From: Acetatifactor sp.
GTDB taxonomy: Bacteria; Bacillota; Clostridia; Lachnospirales; Lachnospiraceae
Assembly (NCBI GenBank): GCA_016303085.1
Contig: JAEDMI010000003.1
Coordinates: 1-33,013 of the forward strand
Direction of reading: 5' to 3'
DNA: 33,013 nucleotides
The position numbers were made by a program, and so were the translations under genes. The notes beneath the pieces were generated by a model. The model was not told where the DNA came from and searched no databases. It saw nothing but the letters and a program-made list of their open reading frames with translations. Below are positions 32,112 to 33,013 of the stretch, piece after piece (the stretch's first letter is position 1; each line of letters begins with the position of its first letter).

Positions 32112-32402
32112 ATGGAGCAGCCATTGTATACAACATTAAAGGTGAACAACGAAATCGAACTTTGTGAGATAACAGACCCCGAATGTAAACAGCTCATTGA
32201 GCGGAAGCTGTTAAAGGAACATATTTCCTACTACATCCGCTGGATTAAGCCCTCCCTCTTCCACCGCAATAAGAATACCTGTATCATCTGTGTCAACGAA
32301 AACGTAAAGGAAGCCGCAGAGGACGTAGTTCGTTCCATATGTGACGAAAAAGGCTATTCTGTAAAGTTTCTCATGCGGAAATCCCAGAACCAATATCTTT
32401 AA
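32112..32402 (+). CDS. Small protein of unknown function, 96 aa
   Basis: 96 aa, soluble, charged, with three Cys: Cys18 ('IELCEITDPECKQLIERKLL') and a CIICVNEN strand (about 57-64), and a helix 'KEAAEDVVRSICDEKGYSV'. No family recognised; the size and beta-alpha pattern resemble small regulatory or ACT-like domains only loosely. GAGGTG lies five bases before the ATG. It is read from the duplicated promoter region. Its 3' end overlaps the convergent MATE gene by 32 bp, so the two transcripts would form a short duplex. Confidence 0.75.
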   Translation: MEQPLYTTLKVNNEIELCEITDPECKQLIERKLLKEHISYYIRWIKPSLFHRNKNTCIICVNENVKEAAEDVVRSICDEKGYSVKFLMRKSQNQYL

Positions 32403-33013
32403 CTTTTCTGCCTATCAACAGAACACCTGTGACATCCGCCAGCGCCCACCCGATGGGAATGGAAAACCAGATACCGCGCACCCCGATTTCCGGTATGGTA
32501 GCCAGTGTGTAAGCCAGAATAACCCTTGTTCCCAATGATATTACTGTCAGCAACAGAGAAACTCCCGGTCGGTTGATTCCTCTGAAATAACCATACAACA
32601 AAAAGAGAATACCGATTCCTATGTAAAATATACCTTCTATACGCAGATATTCTATCCCTGTTCTCAGGATTTCCGTCTCCTCCGGTTTCACAAAAAGTAA
32701 CATCAATTCTTTCGCTATTCCACAAACCAGCAACGATATGAAAAGGCAGAATCCACCGGATATGGCGAAAGCTCCGGCCGTTCCTTTTTTCAGTCTGTCT
32801 TTCTCTCCCGCTCCGTAATTCTGGGAAACATAAATAGAAAACGCATTTCCGAATTCCTGAGCCGGCATATAGGCAAAGGTATCTATTTTTACCGCAGCGG
32901 CAAAAGCTGCCATAACCCCTGTTCCAAAACTGTTTACCAAACCCTGTATCATCAGGATACCAAAATTCATGACAGACTGCTGGATGCCCGTTGCGACATC
33001 GTTGACAATGATT
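32371..33013 (-). CDS. MATE-family efflux transporter, C-terminal part
   Basis: Runs off the right edge; the open frame continues upstream of the first internal Met as 'IIVNDVATGIQQSVMNFGIL'. About 213 residues of the second MATE half are visible ('LVNSFGTGVMAAFAAAVKID', 'EFGNAFSIYVSQNYGAGEKD', 'RTGIEYLRIEGIFYIGIG', 'VSLGTRVILAYTLA'-like helix). The visible part ends at TGA with a short basic tail. It differs from the MATE at 25041-26408, being of the DinF/NorM-like group. It is an exporter of drugs or metabolites driven by cation gradient; the substrate is unknown. Confidence 0.9.
   Translation of the reverse strand, partial: IIVNDVATGIQQSVMNFGILMIQGLVNSFGTGVMAAFAAAVKIDTFAYMPAQEFGNAFSIYVSQNYGAGEKDRLKKGTAGAFAISGGFCLFISLLVCGIAKELMLLFVKPEETEILRTGIEYLRIEGIFYIGIGILFLLYGYFRGINRPGVSLLLTVISLGTRVILAYTLATIPEIGVRGIWFSIPIGWALADVTGVLLIGRKVKDIGSGISA

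Overview
The window looks like chromosomal DNA of a gut-type Lachnospiraceae (Firmicutes, Clostridia). This is inferred from the rimP-nusA order, a CIRCE-controlled groESL, low-to-mid GC, strong AGGAGG-type ribosome binding sites, sigma-A promoters of the TTGACA-N17-TATAAT kind, and proteins that read like Lachnospiraceae versions (PBP1A with a Cys-rich alanine tail, GT8 and PlsC pairs, LiaF/LytTR pair, MATE pumps). Most genes lie on the minus strand. There is no tRNA, rRNA, CRISPR array, phage or IS gene that I can support.

Layout. 1-850: start of nusA and rimP, read leftwards from a strong promoter through a perfect leader hairpin. 842-1920: a broken membrane-anchored lipase gene. 1948-9469: a maltodextrin locus (starch-binding-type lipoprotein, GH13 enzyme, solute-binding lipoprotein, MalF, MalG) read leftwards from one promoter with a 29-bp operator-like dyad, and a divergent LacI-type regulator. 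9609-11153: a GH43 glycosidase. 11303-14511: ABC exporter, LiaF-like membrane protein and LytTR regulator. 14705-18559: an apparent operon of a 57-aa protein, two GT8 glycosyltransferases and two PlsC-type acyltransferases, possibly making a glycolipid or modifying surface polymer. 18823-21160: groEL and groES with CIRCE; their intergenic gap is enlarged by a tandem hairpin repeat. 21332-23117: a DUF1905/C39-like protease fusion plus a zinc-ribbon membrane protein. 23152-27979: AraC regulator, membrane-anchored LuxR regulator, MATE pump, MgtE with an unusual leader. 27980-33013: YigZ, a class A PBP, a small coiled-coil protein, a candidate small RNA or attenuator between duplicated promoter sequences, a 96-aa protein and the C-terminal part of a second MATE pump.

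The most unusual signals are non-coding. A modular hairpin repeat appears with the same sequence plan inside two housekeeping operons (rimP-nusA and groES-groEL). A 134-bp unit of stacked hairpins lies between two identical 25-bp promoter-containing repeats near 32 kb. Among proteins, the DUF1905-C39 fusion with its membrane partner and the GT8/GT8/PlsC/PlsC operon are the best candidates for an undescribed system. Their functions cannot be settled from sequence reading alone.
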